Shown: positions 1 to 8,104 of the stretch, one piece after another
Position numbering within the stretch: position 1 is the first letter of the stretch
Layout of the letters: every line of letters begins with the position of its first letter
Program-made: the position numbers and the translations under genes
The notes under the pieces: generated by a model
Databases searched by the model: none
What the model was told of the DNA's origin: nothing
Seen by the model: only the letters and a program-made list of their open reading frames with translations
Origin: Bradyrhizobium sp. 21
GTDB lineage: Bacteria; Pseudomonadota; Alphaproteobacteria; Rhizobiales; Xanthobacteraceae
Direction of reading: 5' to 3'
Assembly: GCF_023073335.1 (NCBI RefSeq)
Contig: NZ_JADPJG010000002.1
Location: 246,172-310,171, forward strand
Length of the DNA stretch: 64,000 nt

Positions 1-1506
1 ATTCCTCGGCAGGGCCGGCAAGAACTCCACGCTCTTCGGGGTCTTGAAGCCGGCGATGCGCTCGCGGGTGAAGTTGATGATGTCGGAGGCGGTCGCCTGC
101 TTGCCCGGCTTCAGCACCACGACGGCCTTCACCGCCTCGCCCCATTTGTCGTCGGGGATACCGATCACGGCGGCTTCGGCGACATCAGGATGATCGCACA
201 GCGCGCTCTCGACCTCGGCCGGATAGATGTTCTCGCCGCCGGAGATGATCATGTCCTTGATGCGGTCGTGGATGTAAAGATAGCCGTCCTCGTCCATGTA
301 GCCCGCATCACCGGTGCGCAGCCAGCCGTCGCTGCGCAGCGTCGACGCGCTTGCTTCAGGCAAATTCCAGTAACCGGCCATGTTGGAGCCCGAGCGGGTC
401 GCGATCTCGCCGACCTCGCGCGGCGGCAGCGGCTTGCCGTCGGCGTCCAGGATCGCGATCTCGACGCCCGGCAGCGCCTTGCCGGCCGAGCGCATCCGCT
501 CCAGGCCCTCGACGTGATCCTCCGGCGGCAGCGCGACGATGGTGCCTGTGGTCTCGGTCATGCCGTACATCTGCACGAAGCCGCATTTGAAGATCGCGAT
601 GCATTCCTTCAGCAGCGCCGCCGGAATAGGCGAGGCGCCGTAGAGCATGTATTTCAGCCGCGAGAAATCGACCGTTTTCGCACGCGGCTGCCGCACCACG
701 AATTGCATCGCCGCCGGCACCATGAACAGCTTTGTGATGCCGGACCGTTCGAAGAAGTCCAAAACCTTGGTCGGGTCGAACTCGCGCGCGATGACGCCGC
801 GGGCGCCGTGATAGAGCCCCATGACGCCCCAGCCCGAACCGCCGATGTGGAAGATCGGCATCGCCACCAGCGACACGTCGTCGGTCGACCACCGGTTCCA
901 TTCCGGCTTGTCCGCGGCATTGCCGGTCTGCACGAGATTGAGGAAGTTCGCGTGCGACAGCATCGCGCCCTTCGGCTTGCCCGTCGTGCCTGATGTGTAG
1001 AGCTGGATCGCGATGTCTTTCGTGGCGATCGCGACCTTGGGATCGTCGCTGCTCTGCGCATCGCGCCATGCTGTGTAGTCCGGCCACTCCGGCGCGCCGC
1101 CTTCGGTGGTGATGATTGTGCGGACGCCCGGCAGCCTGTCCTTGATCTGGCTGACCTGCGTGATGAACTCCGGGCCAACGAACAGCACCGGCGCCTTGCA
1201 GTCTTCGACGATGAAGGCGACCTCGGGTCCCGCGAGACGCCAGTTCACCGGCGCCATCACCACGCCGGCCTTCACCGCGCCCATCAAGAGCTCGAAATAG
1301 ATATCGCTGTTCTTGCCGAGATAGGCGATGCGTTCGCCGCGTCTCACGCCCATCGCGAGAAGCGCGTTGGCGACGCGATTGGTCTTGATGTCGAACGCGG
1401 CAAAGCTGGTGACGCGGCCTTCGAACTCGAAGGCGATGGCCTTGCCGCGGCTCGTCGCGCGCTCGCGCACCATGTCGGCGAGGTTCGCCAGAGGCTGTGT
1501 GGTCAT
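1..1506 (-). CDS. Acyl-CoA synthetase (AMP-forming, FadD-like), C-terminus cut by window edge
   Basis: The protein should activate a carboxylic acid to its CoA thioester through an acyl-adenylate in the cytoplasm. The reverse strand is open from the ATG at 1506 to the window edge, 502 codons without a stop. It carries the adenylate-forming signatures in order: the Gly-rich P-loop LYTSGTTGKPKG at about residues 168-179, YGMTETTG near 313, DGWLRTGD near 392, and ISGGENIYPAEVES near 419. The sequence runs out at EFLPALPRN, just before the SGK catalytic lysine, so only about 20-40 residues are missing. The start has no competitor upstream. Chain length and substrate (fatty, aromatic or terpenoid acid) cannot be read from sequence. 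The neighbouring DECR-like reductase, crotonase and second ligase point to acyl-CoA catabolism. Confidence 0.93.
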   Translation of the reverse strand, partial: MTTQPLANLADMVRERATSRGKAIAFEFEGRVTSFAAFDIKTNRVANALLAMGVRRGERIAYLGKNSDIYFELLMGAVKAGVVMAPVNWRLAGPEVAFIVEDCKAPVLFVGPEFITQVSQIKDRLPGVRTIITTEGGAPEWPDYTAWRDAQSSDDPKVAIATKDIAIQLYTSGTTGKPKGAMLSHANFLNLVQTGNAADKPEWNRWSTDDVSLVAMPIFHIGGSGWGVMGLYHGARGVIAREFDPTKVLDFFERSGITKLFMVPAAMQFVVRQPRAKTVDFSRLKYMLYGASPIPAALLKECIAIFKCGFVQMYGMTETTGTIVALPPEDHVEGLERMRSAGKALPGVEIAILDADGKPLPPREVGEIATRSGSNMAGYWNLPEASASTLRSDGWLRTGDAGYMDEDGYLYIHDRIKDMIISGGENIYPAEVESALCDHPDVAEAAVIGIPDDKWGEAVKAVVVLKPGKQATASDIINFTRERIAGFKTPKSVEFLPALPRN

Positions 1507-1603
1507 GTTTCTCCCGCGGCGTCTTGTTCTTATGCCGCGGAGTGTGGCGTCATCCGCGGGCAAAGACAAGATGGGGGAGGTTCGTGGCCCCGCTCTCTCA
1601 ACA

Positions 1604-1724
1604 CGTCGTCCCGGCGAAGGCCGGGACCCATAGCCACAAGACGCAATTTGGCGAAGACTGGTCATGACCGATCTCGCCAAACAACATTCGGTGGTTGTGG
1701 GTCCCGGCCTTCGGGAGGACGACG
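1604..1724. repeat. Extragenic inverted repeat, 34-nt arms (family A)
   Basis: The arms at 1604-1637 and 1691-1724 are reverse complements with only a few mismatches, separated by 53 nt. The core is GTCCCGGC.AAGGCCGGGACCC. It lies between the start of the acyl-CoA synthetase and the end of the next leftward gene. This type of repeat is common in Bradyrhizobium intergenic DNA. It could fold in RNA, but no T tract follows, so it is not called a terminator. The remaining bases of the 1507-1766 gap show nothing else recognisable. Confidence 0.75.
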
Positions 1725-1766
1725 GAGTGTGAAGCGACGTCGTCACGTCTTACGTTGCAGAGAGCA

Positions 1767-2639
1767 CTATCCCCGCTTCGCCCGATCCTTCTCGTTCTGC
1801 GCCATGATGCTTTCGCGCGCCGTCTTCCAGTCGTCGTCGCTCCAGTCGCGGAGCTGGTAGAAATTGCCGCCCATCGCGAGGGCCTGGGCGCCGTCCATGG
1901 CGATGGTCTCGCCGGTGATCCAGTCGCAGCCGCCGGAAATCAGGAACACCGCGACGTTCTGCAATTCCTCCATGGTGCCGACGCGGCCCATCGGGTTCAT
2001 CGCCTTGGTGCGCGCGCCGGCCTCGTCGCCGGGCTTGATGCGCTTGCTCATGCCCTCGGTCGGGATCTCGCCGGGCGCGATGGTGTTGAGACGGATGCCG
2101 TATCGGCCCCATTCGGCCGCGAGCGACATCGTCATGGCGTGGATCGCGGACTTGCTCATCGCCGACGGCACCACGTAAGGCGAGCCGTTGCGCACCCAGG
2201 TCGTGGTGATCGACACCACATTGCCGGGCTGCTTCAAAGCGATCCAGCGCTTGCCGACGGCCTGCGTCACGTAGAACGTGCCGTGCATGACGATGTTGGC
2301 GACCGCGTCGAAGCCGCGCGGCGACAGCTCTTCGCTGCGCGAGATGAAATTGCCGGCGGCATTGTTGATGAGGTCGGTGAGGGGACCATCGCGAAAGATG
2401 TTCTCGGTCATTTCCTCGACCGCGAGCGCGTTGCGGATGTCGACGCCGTGGCTGGTGACGCGGCCGCCATACTGATCCATCAGCTCGGTCGCGGTTTCAT
2501 CGCAGACGATCTTGCGCCGGCCGCAGATGTGCACCTCGGCGCCGAGCTCGAGGAAGCGCGCCGCCATCGACTTGCCGAGACCGGTGCCGCCGCCGGTCAC
2601 GAGAATGCGCCGGCCCGCCAGAAGATTTTCCTTGAACAT
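1767..2639 (-). CDS. Short-chain reductase of the 2,4-dienoyl-CoA reductase (DECR) type
   Basis: Probable NADPH-dependent reductase of unsaturated acyl-CoA, an auxiliary beta-oxidation step. The 290-residue protein has the Rossmann glycine motif GGGTGLG at 16-22 and NNAAGNF at 92-98, the variant typical of DECR-like enzymes. Ser144 is in place. The usual YxxxK is read as SAMSK (Ser159, Lys163), so the classical tyrosine is replaced by serine. That substitution is known in mitochondrial and peroxisomal 2,4-dienoyl-CoA reductases, where another tyrosine supplies the proton. The gene faces away from the crotonase at 2756 and is 260 nt downstream of the acyl-CoA synthetase on the same strand. A generic peroxisomal-type trans-2-enoyl-CoA reductase is the alternative. 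Confidence 0.85.
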   Translation of the reverse strand: MFKENLLAGRRILVTGGGTGLGKSMAARFLELGAEVHICGRRKIVCDETATELMDQYGGRVTSHGVDIRNALAVEEMTENIFRDGPLTDLINNAAGNFISRSEELSPRGFDAVANIVMHGTFYVTQAVGKRWIALKQPGNVVSITTTWVRNGSPYVVPSAMSKSAIHAMTMSLAAEWGRYGIRLNTIAPGEIPTEGMSKRIKPGDEAGARTKAMNPMGRVGTMEELQNVAVFLISGGCDWITGETIAMDGAQALAMGGNFYQLRDWSDDDWKTARESIMAQNEKDRAKRG

Positions 2640-2666
2640 GGCTGTTTCCTCTGTCGCTATTGTCAG

Positions 2667-2686
2667 TTAATTGGTCGATTGACTAA
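2667..2686. promoter_or_regulatory. Imperfect palindrome in divergent promoter region
   Basis: TTAATTGGTCGATTGACTAA lies between the divergent DECR-like gene (start 2639) and the crotonase (start 2756). It is symmetric at 12 of 20 positions, around a central TCGA with TTA/TAA ends. That resembles TetR-type operators in acyl-CoA genes. No regulator gene is adjacent, so this is a weak inference. Confidence 0.28.
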
Positions 2687-2755
2687 ATCCGGCCGTGGTC
2701 TTCCTGTAAAGCGGCACCGAACAAGAACAGGCAAGAACTGGGGGAGAATTCATCC

Positions 2756-3565
2756 ATGGAAGAGCGCGTCTCGATATCGATCTCGGAAGGCGTCGCCGAC
2801 GTGCGCCTGATGCGTGCGGACAAGATGAATGCGCTCGATCAGGCCATGTTCGAGGCGCTCGTCGCTGCGACCGAGCGGCTTTCGAAGGACAAGAGCGTAC
2901 GCGTCGCCGTTCTCTCCGGCGAGGGCCGCGCCTTCTGCGCCGGTCTCGACATGGGGCGTTTTGCCGCCATGAAGGAGAAGGGCGGCAACGGAATTCCGGG
3001 TGGCGAAAATCGCGACCTCACCGCGCGCACCCACGGCCAGGCCAACTTCGCGCAGCAGGCGGTCTGGGGCTGGCGCCAGCTTCGGGTCCCCGTGATCGCG
3101 GCTGTGCACGGTGTTGCCTTTGGCGGCGGCTTCCAGCTCTCGCTCGGCGCCGACATGCGTTTCCTGTCGCCCGATGCGCGGATGTCGGTGATGGAAATCA
3201 AATGGGGTCTGGTGCCCGACATGGCGGGCACGCCGATCCTGGCCTCGCTGGTGCGCGACGACATTTTGCGCGATCTCACCTACACCGGCCGCATCTTCTC
3301 GGCGCAGGAGGCGATGGCTTACGGCCTCGCCACGCGCATCTGCGACGACCCGCGCGCCACGGCGCTCGAAGTTGCGCGCGAGATCGCCGGCAAGAGCCCC
3401 GATGCCGTCCGCGCCGCGAAGCGCCTGCTCAACAATCTCTCGGTCGATCCGGGCCCGGCACTGCTCGCCGAATCCGTCGAGCAGCAGAAGCTGATCGGCA
3501 GTGCAAACCAGACCGAAGCGGTGCGCGCCAATCTGGAGAAGCGCGCGCCGAGATTTGCGGACTGA
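2756..3565 (+). CDS. Crotonase-family protein (enoyl-CoA hydratase/isomerase)
   Basis: Cytoplasmic acyl-CoA enzyme of the crotonase fold, 269 residues, the normal length. The oxyanion-hole segments AFCAGLD (59-65) and GGGF (123-126) are intact. The position of the first hydratase glutamate (after GGGF) is Gln127. The second acidic position is Glu147 (MEIKWGL), and an extra Asp155 (VPDMAG) sits where Delta3,5-Delta2,4-dienoyl-CoA isomerase has its catalytic aspartate. This pattern argues for an isomerase or another crotonase activity rather than a standard two-glutamate hydratase. The start has GGGGGAG a few bases upstream. It is followed after a repeat-filled gap by an acyl-CoA ligase on the same strand and may share its transcript. 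Confidence 0.88.
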   Translation: MEERVSISISEGVADVRLMRADKMNALDQAMFEALVAATERLSKDKSVRVAVLSGEGRAFCAGLDMGRFAAMKEKGGNGIPGGENRDLTARTHGQANFAQQAVWGWRQLRVPVIAAVHGVAFGGGFQLSLGADMRFLSPDARMSVMEIKWGLVPDMAGTPILASLVRDDILRDLTYTGRIFSAQEAMAYGLATRICDDPRATALEVAREIAGKSPDAVRAAKRLLNNLSVDPGPALLAESVEQQKLIGSANQTEAVRANLEKRAPRFAD

Positions 3566-3570
3566 TACAG

Positions 3571-3665
3571 ACCTCATCCCGAGGAGCCGCAAAGCGGCGT
3601 CTCGAGGGATGGGCCGCAGGCTCTCATGGTTCGAGACGGCGCCTCGCGTCTCCTCACCATGGGGG
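3571..3665. repeat. Extragenic palindromic repeat (family B)
   Basis: The 128-nt gap between the crotonase stop and the ligase start is almost filled by this element. It has a left half CATCCCGAGGAGCCGC...GCGGCGTCTCGAGGGATG and a right half with CATGGTTCGAGACGGCGC and CTCCTCACCATG. Each half is partly self-complementary. It is a typical rhizobial extragenic repeat with no coding potential, and it may stabilise or separate the flanking transcripts. Confidence 0.65.
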
Positions 3666-3693
3666 GCAATTTCATCAACGAAGAAAAGCAAAA

Positions 3694-5238
3694 ATGAGCG
3701 AAACGTCCCAATTCCTCGGCATCGTCTCCGGCGACCGCCGTCGCACCCATGCCGAAATCGCCGGTCGAGCCGATCGCATTGCAGCCGGTCTCGCAAGGAT
3801 CGGCGTCAAGCAAGGCGATTGCGTCTGCATGCTGATGCGCAACGACATCGCCTTCCTCGAGGCTGCGTACGCCGCGATGCGGCTCGGGGCCTATGGCGTG
3901 CCGATCAACTGGCACTTCAAGCCCGAGGAGATCGACTACATCCTGAAGGATACCGGCACGTCCGTGCTGATCGGACATGCCGACATGCTGCATGCCTTGC
4001 GCGGTGCGATCCCGAAAGGCGTCACCGTGCTCAGCGTGTCGACGCCGCCGGAGATCCTGTCCAACTACAAGATCGATCCCGATCATCTGAAGACACCGGA
4101 CTTCGCGATCGATTTCGAATCCTGGCTTGCACAGCATCAGCCCTATGACGGCCCGATCGTGCCGCAGCCCATGAACATGATCTACACCTCGGGGACAACA
4201 GGCCACCCCAAGGGCGTACGGCGCAATGCGCCGACGCCGGAGCAGGCGGCGGCCGGCGAACGCATGCGCGCCATGATCTATGGGCTCAAGCCCGGTGCCC
4301 GCGCAATCCTGCCGGGCCCGCTCTATCATTCCGCGCCGAACTCGTTCGGCATCCGCGCGGGAAAGCTCGGCGGCGCGCTGGTGCTGATGCCGCGTTTCGA
4401 GCCGGAAGAATTCCTGGCGCTGATCGAGCGATACAAAATCGATACCATCTTCATGGTGCCGACCATGTTCATCCGCCTGATGAAATTGCCGGAGGAGATC
4501 CGCAAAAAGTACGACGTCTCCTCGCTGCGCCACATCATCCATGCCGCCGCGCCCTGTCCGGCCGATGTCAAGCGCGCCATGATCGAATGGTGGGGGCCGG
4601 TGATCTACGAGTTCTACGGCTCGACCGAATCCAGCGCCGTCACCTTCGCGACCTCCGAGGACGCGCTGAGGAAGCCCGGCACCGTCGGCAGGATATCGCC
4701 CGGGGCCGAACTGCGCTTCATCGGCGAGGACGGAAGCGTGCTGGGCGTGGGCGAGATCGGCGAGATCTACTCACGCATGGCCGGGATGGCGGACTTCACC
4801 TACCACAACAAGCCGGAGAAGCGCGCCGAGATCGACCGTGACGGCTTCATCACCTCGGGCGACGTCGGCTATATCGACGAAGAGGGCTACGTCTTCATCT
4901 GCGACCGCAAGCGCGACATGGTGATCTCCGGCGGCGTCAACATCTACCCGGCCGAGATCGAGTCGGTGCTGCACGCCGTTCCCGGCGTGCACGATTGCGC
5001 GGTGTTCGGCATCCCCGATGCCGAGTTCGGCGAAGCGCTGATGGCGGTGGTCGAGCCGCAGGCGGGCGTCACGCTCGACGCCGGCGATATTCGTGCACGG
5101 CTGAAGGCGTCCCTCGCCGACTACAAAGTACCAAAGCACATCGAGATCCGCGCCGGGCTGCCGCGCGAAGATTCCGGAAAAATCTTCAAGCGCCGCCTGC
5201 GCGATCCCTATTGGGAGCAGGCGGGACGGAAGATCTGA
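3694..5238 (+). CDS. Acyl-CoA synthetase (AMP-forming)
   Basis: Second adenylate-forming CoA ligase of the region, 514 residues. Visible signatures are the P-loop IYTSGTTGHPKG at 163-174, FYGSTES at 307-313, the TSGDVGYID hinge region, ISGGVNIYPAEIES from 411, and the C-terminal catalytic lysine Lys496 in DSGKIFKRRL. All parts needed for adenylation and thioesterification are therefore present. The reading frame is open further upstream (to 3202), but that part overlaps the crotonase in another frame. The ATG at 3694 gives the usual N-terminus of this family. Context suggests it supplies CoA thioesters to the adjacent crotonase and DECR-like enzymes. The substrate is unknown. Confidence 0.92.
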   Translation: MSETSQFLGIVSGDRRRTHAEIAGRADRIAAGLARIGVKQGDCVCMLMRNDIAFLEAAYAAMRLGAYGVPINWHFKPEEIDYILKDTGTSVLIGHADMLHALRGAIPKGVTVLSVSTPPEILSNYKIDPDHLKTPDFAIDFESWLAQHQPYDGPIVPQPMNMIYTSGTTGHPKGVRRNAPTPEQAAAGERMRAMIYGLKPGARAILPGPLYHSAPNSFGIRAGKLGGALVLMPRFEPEEFLALIERYKIDTIFMVPTMFIRLMKLPEEIRKKYDVSSLRHIIHAAAPCPADVKRAMIEWWGPVIYEFYGSTESSAVTFATSEDALRKPGTVGRISPGAELRFIGEDGSVLGVGEIGEIYSRMAGMADFTYHNKPEKRAEIDRDGFITSGDVGYIDEEGYVFICDRKRDMVISGGVNIYPAEIESVLHAVPGVHDCAVFGIPDAEFGEALMAVVEPQAGVTLDAGDIRARLKASLADYKVPKHIEIRAGLPREDSGKIFKRRLRDPYWEQAGRKI

Positions 5239-5245
5239 GGGCCTC

Positions 5246-5327
5246 GTAGCCCGGATGGAGCGATGCGCAATCCGGGGCGGTGCTTGCGATTAAAACCCCG
5301 GATTACGCTGCGCTCCATCCGGGCTAC
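5246..5327. repeat. Extragenic inverted repeat (family C)
   Basis: The arms GTAGCCCGGATGGAGCGATG (from 5246) and CGCTCCATCCGGGCTAC (to 5327) are near-perfect reverse complements, and the inner parts 'CAATCCGGGG' and 'CCCCGGATTA' also pair. The element lies directly behind the acyl-CoA synthetase stop. No poly-T follows, so it is classed as a repeat, although its long stem could mark the 3' end of the transcript. Confidence 0.75.
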
Positions 5328-5408
5328 AGGAACCGGCGAAGACCTGGGTGGCGTCACGGGCCACTGGTCATGCTATACCAACGGGATCATCGAACCTCGG
5401 ATCGTCCC

Positions 5409-5813
5409 ATGGCTCCCGTTTCCATCCTGCTCAACCTGCTCTGGATTTTCATCGGCGGCGCCTGGATGGCGGTCGGCTGGCTGATCGCCGCGGTCATCAT
5501 GGCGATCACCATCATCGGCCTGCCTTGGGCGCGGGCGGCGTTCAACATCGCCGTCTACACGCTGCTGCCGTTCGGCTCGAAGGCGGTCAACCGCTACGAC
5601 GTCACCGGCATGAGCGATATCGGCACCGGCCCGCTCGGGGTGATCGGCAACATCATCTGGTTCGTGCTCGCGGGCTGGTGGCTGGCGCTCGGCCACTTAT
5701 TGACCGCACTGGCGCTCGCCATCACCATCATCGGCATCCCCTTCGCCTGGGCCCATCTCAAGCTCGCGGGCATCGCGCTCTGGCCGATCGGAAAGGTGAT
5801 CGTGCCGGCGTGA
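5409..5813 (+). CDS. YccF-type inner-membrane protein
   Basis: Small hydrophobic protein of 134 residues with about four membrane spans. It is an internal duplication: residues 7-56 (LLNLLWIFIGGAW...ITIIGLPWARAAF...LLPFG) and 79-128 (IGNIIWFVLAGWW...ITIIGIPFAWAHL...LWPIG) align almost position by position. This two-repeat architecture is that of the YccF family, whose function is unknown. The ATG at 5409 was chosen because the upstream open frame (from 5280) runs through the extragenic repeat and is not protein-like. It stands alone, with palindromic repeats on both sides. Confidence 0.85.
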   Translation: MAPVSILLNLLWIFIGGAWMAVGWLIAAVIMAITIIGLPWARAAFNIAVYTLLPFGSKAVNRYDVTGMSDIGTGPLGVIGNIIWFVLAGWWLALGHLLTALALAITIIGIPFAWAHLKLAGIALWPIGKVIVPA

Positions 5814-5822
5814 GGGCGGATG

Positions 5823-5914
5823 CGTAGGATGGGTAGAGCGCCAGCGAAACCCATCAGACTGTCTGCCGTCGACGAAGCATGATGGGTTTCGCAAGGGCTC
5901 AACCCATCCTAGCG
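5823..5914. repeat. Extragenic inverted repeat, full copy (family D)
   Basis: The left arm starts CGTAGGATGGGTAGAGCGCC and ends AACCCATCA. The right arm is TGATGGGTTTCGC...AACCCATCCTA, its reverse complement. A second copy is at 7315-7392. Between them the element fills the space between the convergent yccF and secreted-protein genes. In-frame translation of such copies gives spurious peptides that are sometimes annotated as short proteins. Confidence 0.8.
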
Positions 5915-5920
5915 TACTGA

Positions 5921-6358
5921 TCAGTCATTCGCGTCGATATCCGTAAAAAGGAACCCCGCCGGCGTCTTGGTAAAGACGAAGATGAGCTCGCCGCAGAAGA
6001 CGAAGTAACTGTCATTGTTCTCTTGATCGCGATCGTAGACGGCCTTGCCGCGCTGGATACACGCGCGATTTTTCGCCGTGAACGAGGTCGGATAGGTCTT
6101 GGCGCGAAATTGCGCGGCGTCGCGAATTGCGCTGTCGTTCATGAACGGCAATCGTGTCATACCGGCGACGGCGGCGGAATCGTTTGTCTTCAGCGCCGCG
6201 CGAAACTTCTCGATGAAGCCATCGAATTCCTTCTGCAAGGCAGGAGAAGCGACGGCTTCCTTGGGCGCCTTGGCGACGGCTGGAGCAAGGTTCACGAAAG
6301 CGGTTGCGAGCATAATTCTCAGCAAAAATCCCACGGGTCGGCTCCGTCCATCGATCAA
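5921..6358 (-). CDS. Secreted or periplasmic protein of unknown function
   Basis: A 145-residue protein with an N-terminal hydrophobic stretch at about 9-27 (GFLLRIMLATAFVNLAPAVA), consistent with a Sec signal peptide cleaved near residue 29. The mature part is mixed alpha/beta with two cysteines (NRACIQRG and FVFCGEL) that could form a disulfide in the periplasm. It ends in FLFTDIDAND. The repeated 'F..K.R.A' and 'M.RLPF' segments resemble small periplasmic DUF4440-like or snoaL-like proteins, but no family is recognised with certainty. The M at 6358 is the first start giving a complete signal peptide. No operon partner is adjacent. Confidence 0.6.
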   Translation of the reverse strand: MIDGRSRPVGFLLRIMLATAFVNLAPAVAKAPKEAVASPALQKEFDGFIEKFRAALKTNDSAAVAGMTRLPFMNDSAIRDAAQFRAKTYPTSFTAKNRACIQRGKAVYDRDQENNDSYFVFCGELIFVFTKTPAGFLFTDIDAND

Positions 6359-6548
6359 TCAAGGTGTTCCGACCGATCCAAATCCACGGTGTTCTGTCGC
6401 GTCAAGGACTTTCTGGCTCGCCGGCGCAGCGTTAACTCCGCTGAGTTCTTCGCATCTTGACCCGAAGACGACACGGCTGCGTGGCTTCGTGCGTCATCCC
6501 GACGGCATCGCGCGACAGCGTGCCTCGTCGGACACTTCGTTGGAGCGA

Positions 6549-6983
6549 TCACCTACTGCCCAGATCTTCCGCAAAACGTAGCAGATAACCATCTGGGTCT
6601 TGCACCAGGAACTGCCTATTGCCCCGCTCTTCGCCCGCAATCCTGTACCAGGCATCGTGACAATCTCTGAACAGCGGCCAATTCGTCCGCCGCAGGGCTT
6701 CGACAAGAGGAGCCACGGAATTGACGAACATTTGGAAGTTGATCCCGCGCCCCAACGGACGTTCAAGGGCCCCGGTCTCCCAATTGCCATTTCGTTGGCT
6801 CAACATGACTTGGGAGCCCTGCAACTCGATGTACATGAAGCGGCTTTCAGGTCGCCGATATGCAATCTGGAAACCTAGCATTGCGCACCAAAACGCCTCG
6901 CTCTGCTCCAAGTCAAACACGTCGAGTTCAGGGACGAGCCGGGCGAAGCCGCCATTGGGCAATCTATCCCTCGATGCTTCCAT
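6549..6983 (-). CDS. VOC-family (glyoxalase/bleomycin-resistance-like) protein
   Basis: 144-residue protein of the vicinal oxygen chelate fold. The family signals are VPELDVFDLEQSEAFWCAMLGF near the N-terminus (first beta-alpha-beta-beta-beta module) and FLVQDPDGYLLRFAEDLG near the C-terminus (second module). This is the bleomycin-resistance/ble layout, in which a dimer binds the drug without a metal. The MEASRDRLPNGG start at 6983 is preferred over the upstream M at 7163, whose extra 60 residues look like translated intergenic DNA. It could bind a glycopeptide or act on an unknown small molecule. No regulator is linked, so function is inferred from fold only. Confidence 0.75.
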   Translation of the reverse strand: MEASRDRLPNGGFARLVPELDVFDLEQSEAFWCAMLGFQIAYRRPESRFMYIELQGSQVMLSQRNGNWETGALERPLGRGINFQMFVNSVAPLVEALRRTNWPLFRDCHDAWYRIAGEERGNRQFLVQDPDGYLLRFAEDLGSR

Positions 6984-7396
6984 GACTCGCGAACTCCCAG
7001 AGTAACTTCGCTGCAGCGCCACTGCGGCTGCGGCGCCATTCACGCAGGGATATTCTACCATTGGTTGGCGCGTCGAGGAACACATCTCACCTTGTGAGAG
7101 CCCTCGGTCAGTGCCGGAGATGTCCACTTCTGGCCAAAGTACGCGCCATGGGGTCATCGGCATCTCTTATGCTCCCCGATCAGTCTGGGCGTGGGCCCGA
7201 GGACAAGCCGCGAGATCCTTAGGCTACGACGTTGCAGGTGTTCGATGCCGTCGTTGGGAAGCGGCCGAAAGTGGCAATGTCAATTGTTGGTATTCGAGTT
7301 TTGCGCTCGGAGCTCGTAGGATGGGTAGAGCGCCAGCGAAACCCATCAAACCATCTGACGGTGACGAAGCATGATGGGTTTCGCAAGGGCTCCAGA
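6984..7396. other. Intergenic region between VOC gene and tetR, mostly without recognisable genes
   Basis: 413 nt upstream of the VOC gene and downstream of the leftward tetR gene. It contains the truncated family D repeat at 7315-7392. The rest (6984-7314) has no convincing ORF, hairpin or tRNA. It presumably holds the VOC gene promoter. Confidence 0.6.
7315..7392. repeat. Truncated copy of extragenic repeat family D
   Basis: CGTAGGATGGGTAGAGCGCC through AACCCATCA and TGATGGGTTTCGCAAGGGCTC repeats the element at 5823-5914 with few changes. The last part of the right arm (AACCCATCCTA) is missing, so the outer stem can no longer close. The copy ends 4 nt from the tetR stop codon, which suggests that it was truncated on that side or that the gene end has replaced it. 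Confidence 0.78.
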
Positions 7397-8020
7397 TTAA
7401 GACGACGAGGCGATCCCGTTTTCCAGCAACACTCTGGCTGCATCGCGGTTAGCCTCGATTATGGCGAGGTCACGCGTTGACTGTGCAATCACGAGCGAAC
7501 CTTGGAAGAGCGACAGGATCTGCATCACGACTCTTTCGGGTTTGCTCAATGACAAGGGCTCGATGAGTGACGCAACGAAGTCGTGCAACCTTGTAAAATA
7601 CGCTGCGATGGCGGCCTCTACGTCCGGGGAGTTTGCCTCCGGGCCGAATTCGGCCATTCCTTTCGCGAACGGACAGCCGCGGAACGAAGGCGCAAGGAGA
7701 GGTTGTTCGAGTGCGTCGAAAACAGCGAGAACGCGCTCCAGTGGCGAGAGACCAGCCCGCTCGGTGGAGGTCGAAAGCATCTGAAACCACACGGCGCTCT
7801 TGTAGCGCAGATAGGTCGCGATGAGGTCCGCCTTCGATGGAAAGTGCTTGTAGAACGTCATCTTGGCCACGCCGCTTTCGGCGATGATCCGATCGATTCC
7901 GACGGAGTTGATGCTGAACCGGTAAAACAGGTCTGACGCTGTCTTCAAAATGCGCTCTCGCGGGGCGAGCGCATCGAGCGGTTGGATGTCTACGTCCACG
8001 AAATCGAGCACCCTGCCCAT
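7397..8020 (-). CDS. TetR/AcrR-family transcriptional regulator
   Basis: 207-residue repressor. The N-terminal helix-turn-helix is at about 21-66, with the family signature VAKMTFYKHFPSKADL at 51-66. The C-terminal alpha-helical domain would bind the effector. It is divergent from the short-chain dehydrogenase gene at 8146. The 125-nt spacer holds two dyads with related AGACAG/CTGTCT half-sites, so it most likely represses both itself and the dehydrogenase. The start at 8020 gives a ten-residue leader before the HTH; MGRVLDF is the only start with the intact HTH domain nearby. Confidence 0.9.
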   Translation of the reverse strand: MGRVLDFVDVDIQPLDALAPRERILKTASDLFYRFSINSVGIDRIIAESGVAKMTFYKHFPSKADLIATYLRYKSAVWFQMLSTSTERAGLSPLERVLAVFDALEQPLLAPSFRGCPFAKGMAEFGPEANSPDVEAAIAAYFTRLHDFVASLIEPLSLSKPERVVMQILSLFQGSLVIAQSTRDLAIIEANRDAARVLLENGIASSS

Positions 8021-8054
8021 CTACTGTCCTTACCCGGAGCCATTTGCACCTCTA

Positions 8055-8070
8055 GACAGACTATTCTGTC
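8055..8070. promoter_or_regulatory. Candidate TetR operator 1
   Basis: GACAGACTATTCTGTC has perfect 6-nt arms (GACAGA/TCTGTC) and a 4-nt spacer. It lies 35 nt upstream of the tetR start in the divergent spacer. The half-site recurs in operator 2, as expected for a regulator acting on both promoters. Confidence 0.55.
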
Positions 8071-8092
8071 AATAAAGGTATTGCAAATACAT

Positions 8093-8104
8093 ACAGGTCT
8101 GTCT
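8093..8104. promoter_or_regulatory. Candidate TetR operator 2
   Basis: ACAGGTCTGTCT has the inverted half-sites ACAG/CTGT two bases apart and shares the CTGTC element with operator 1. It sits 42 nt upstream of the dehydrogenase start, where binding would block its promoter. Confidence 0.45.
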
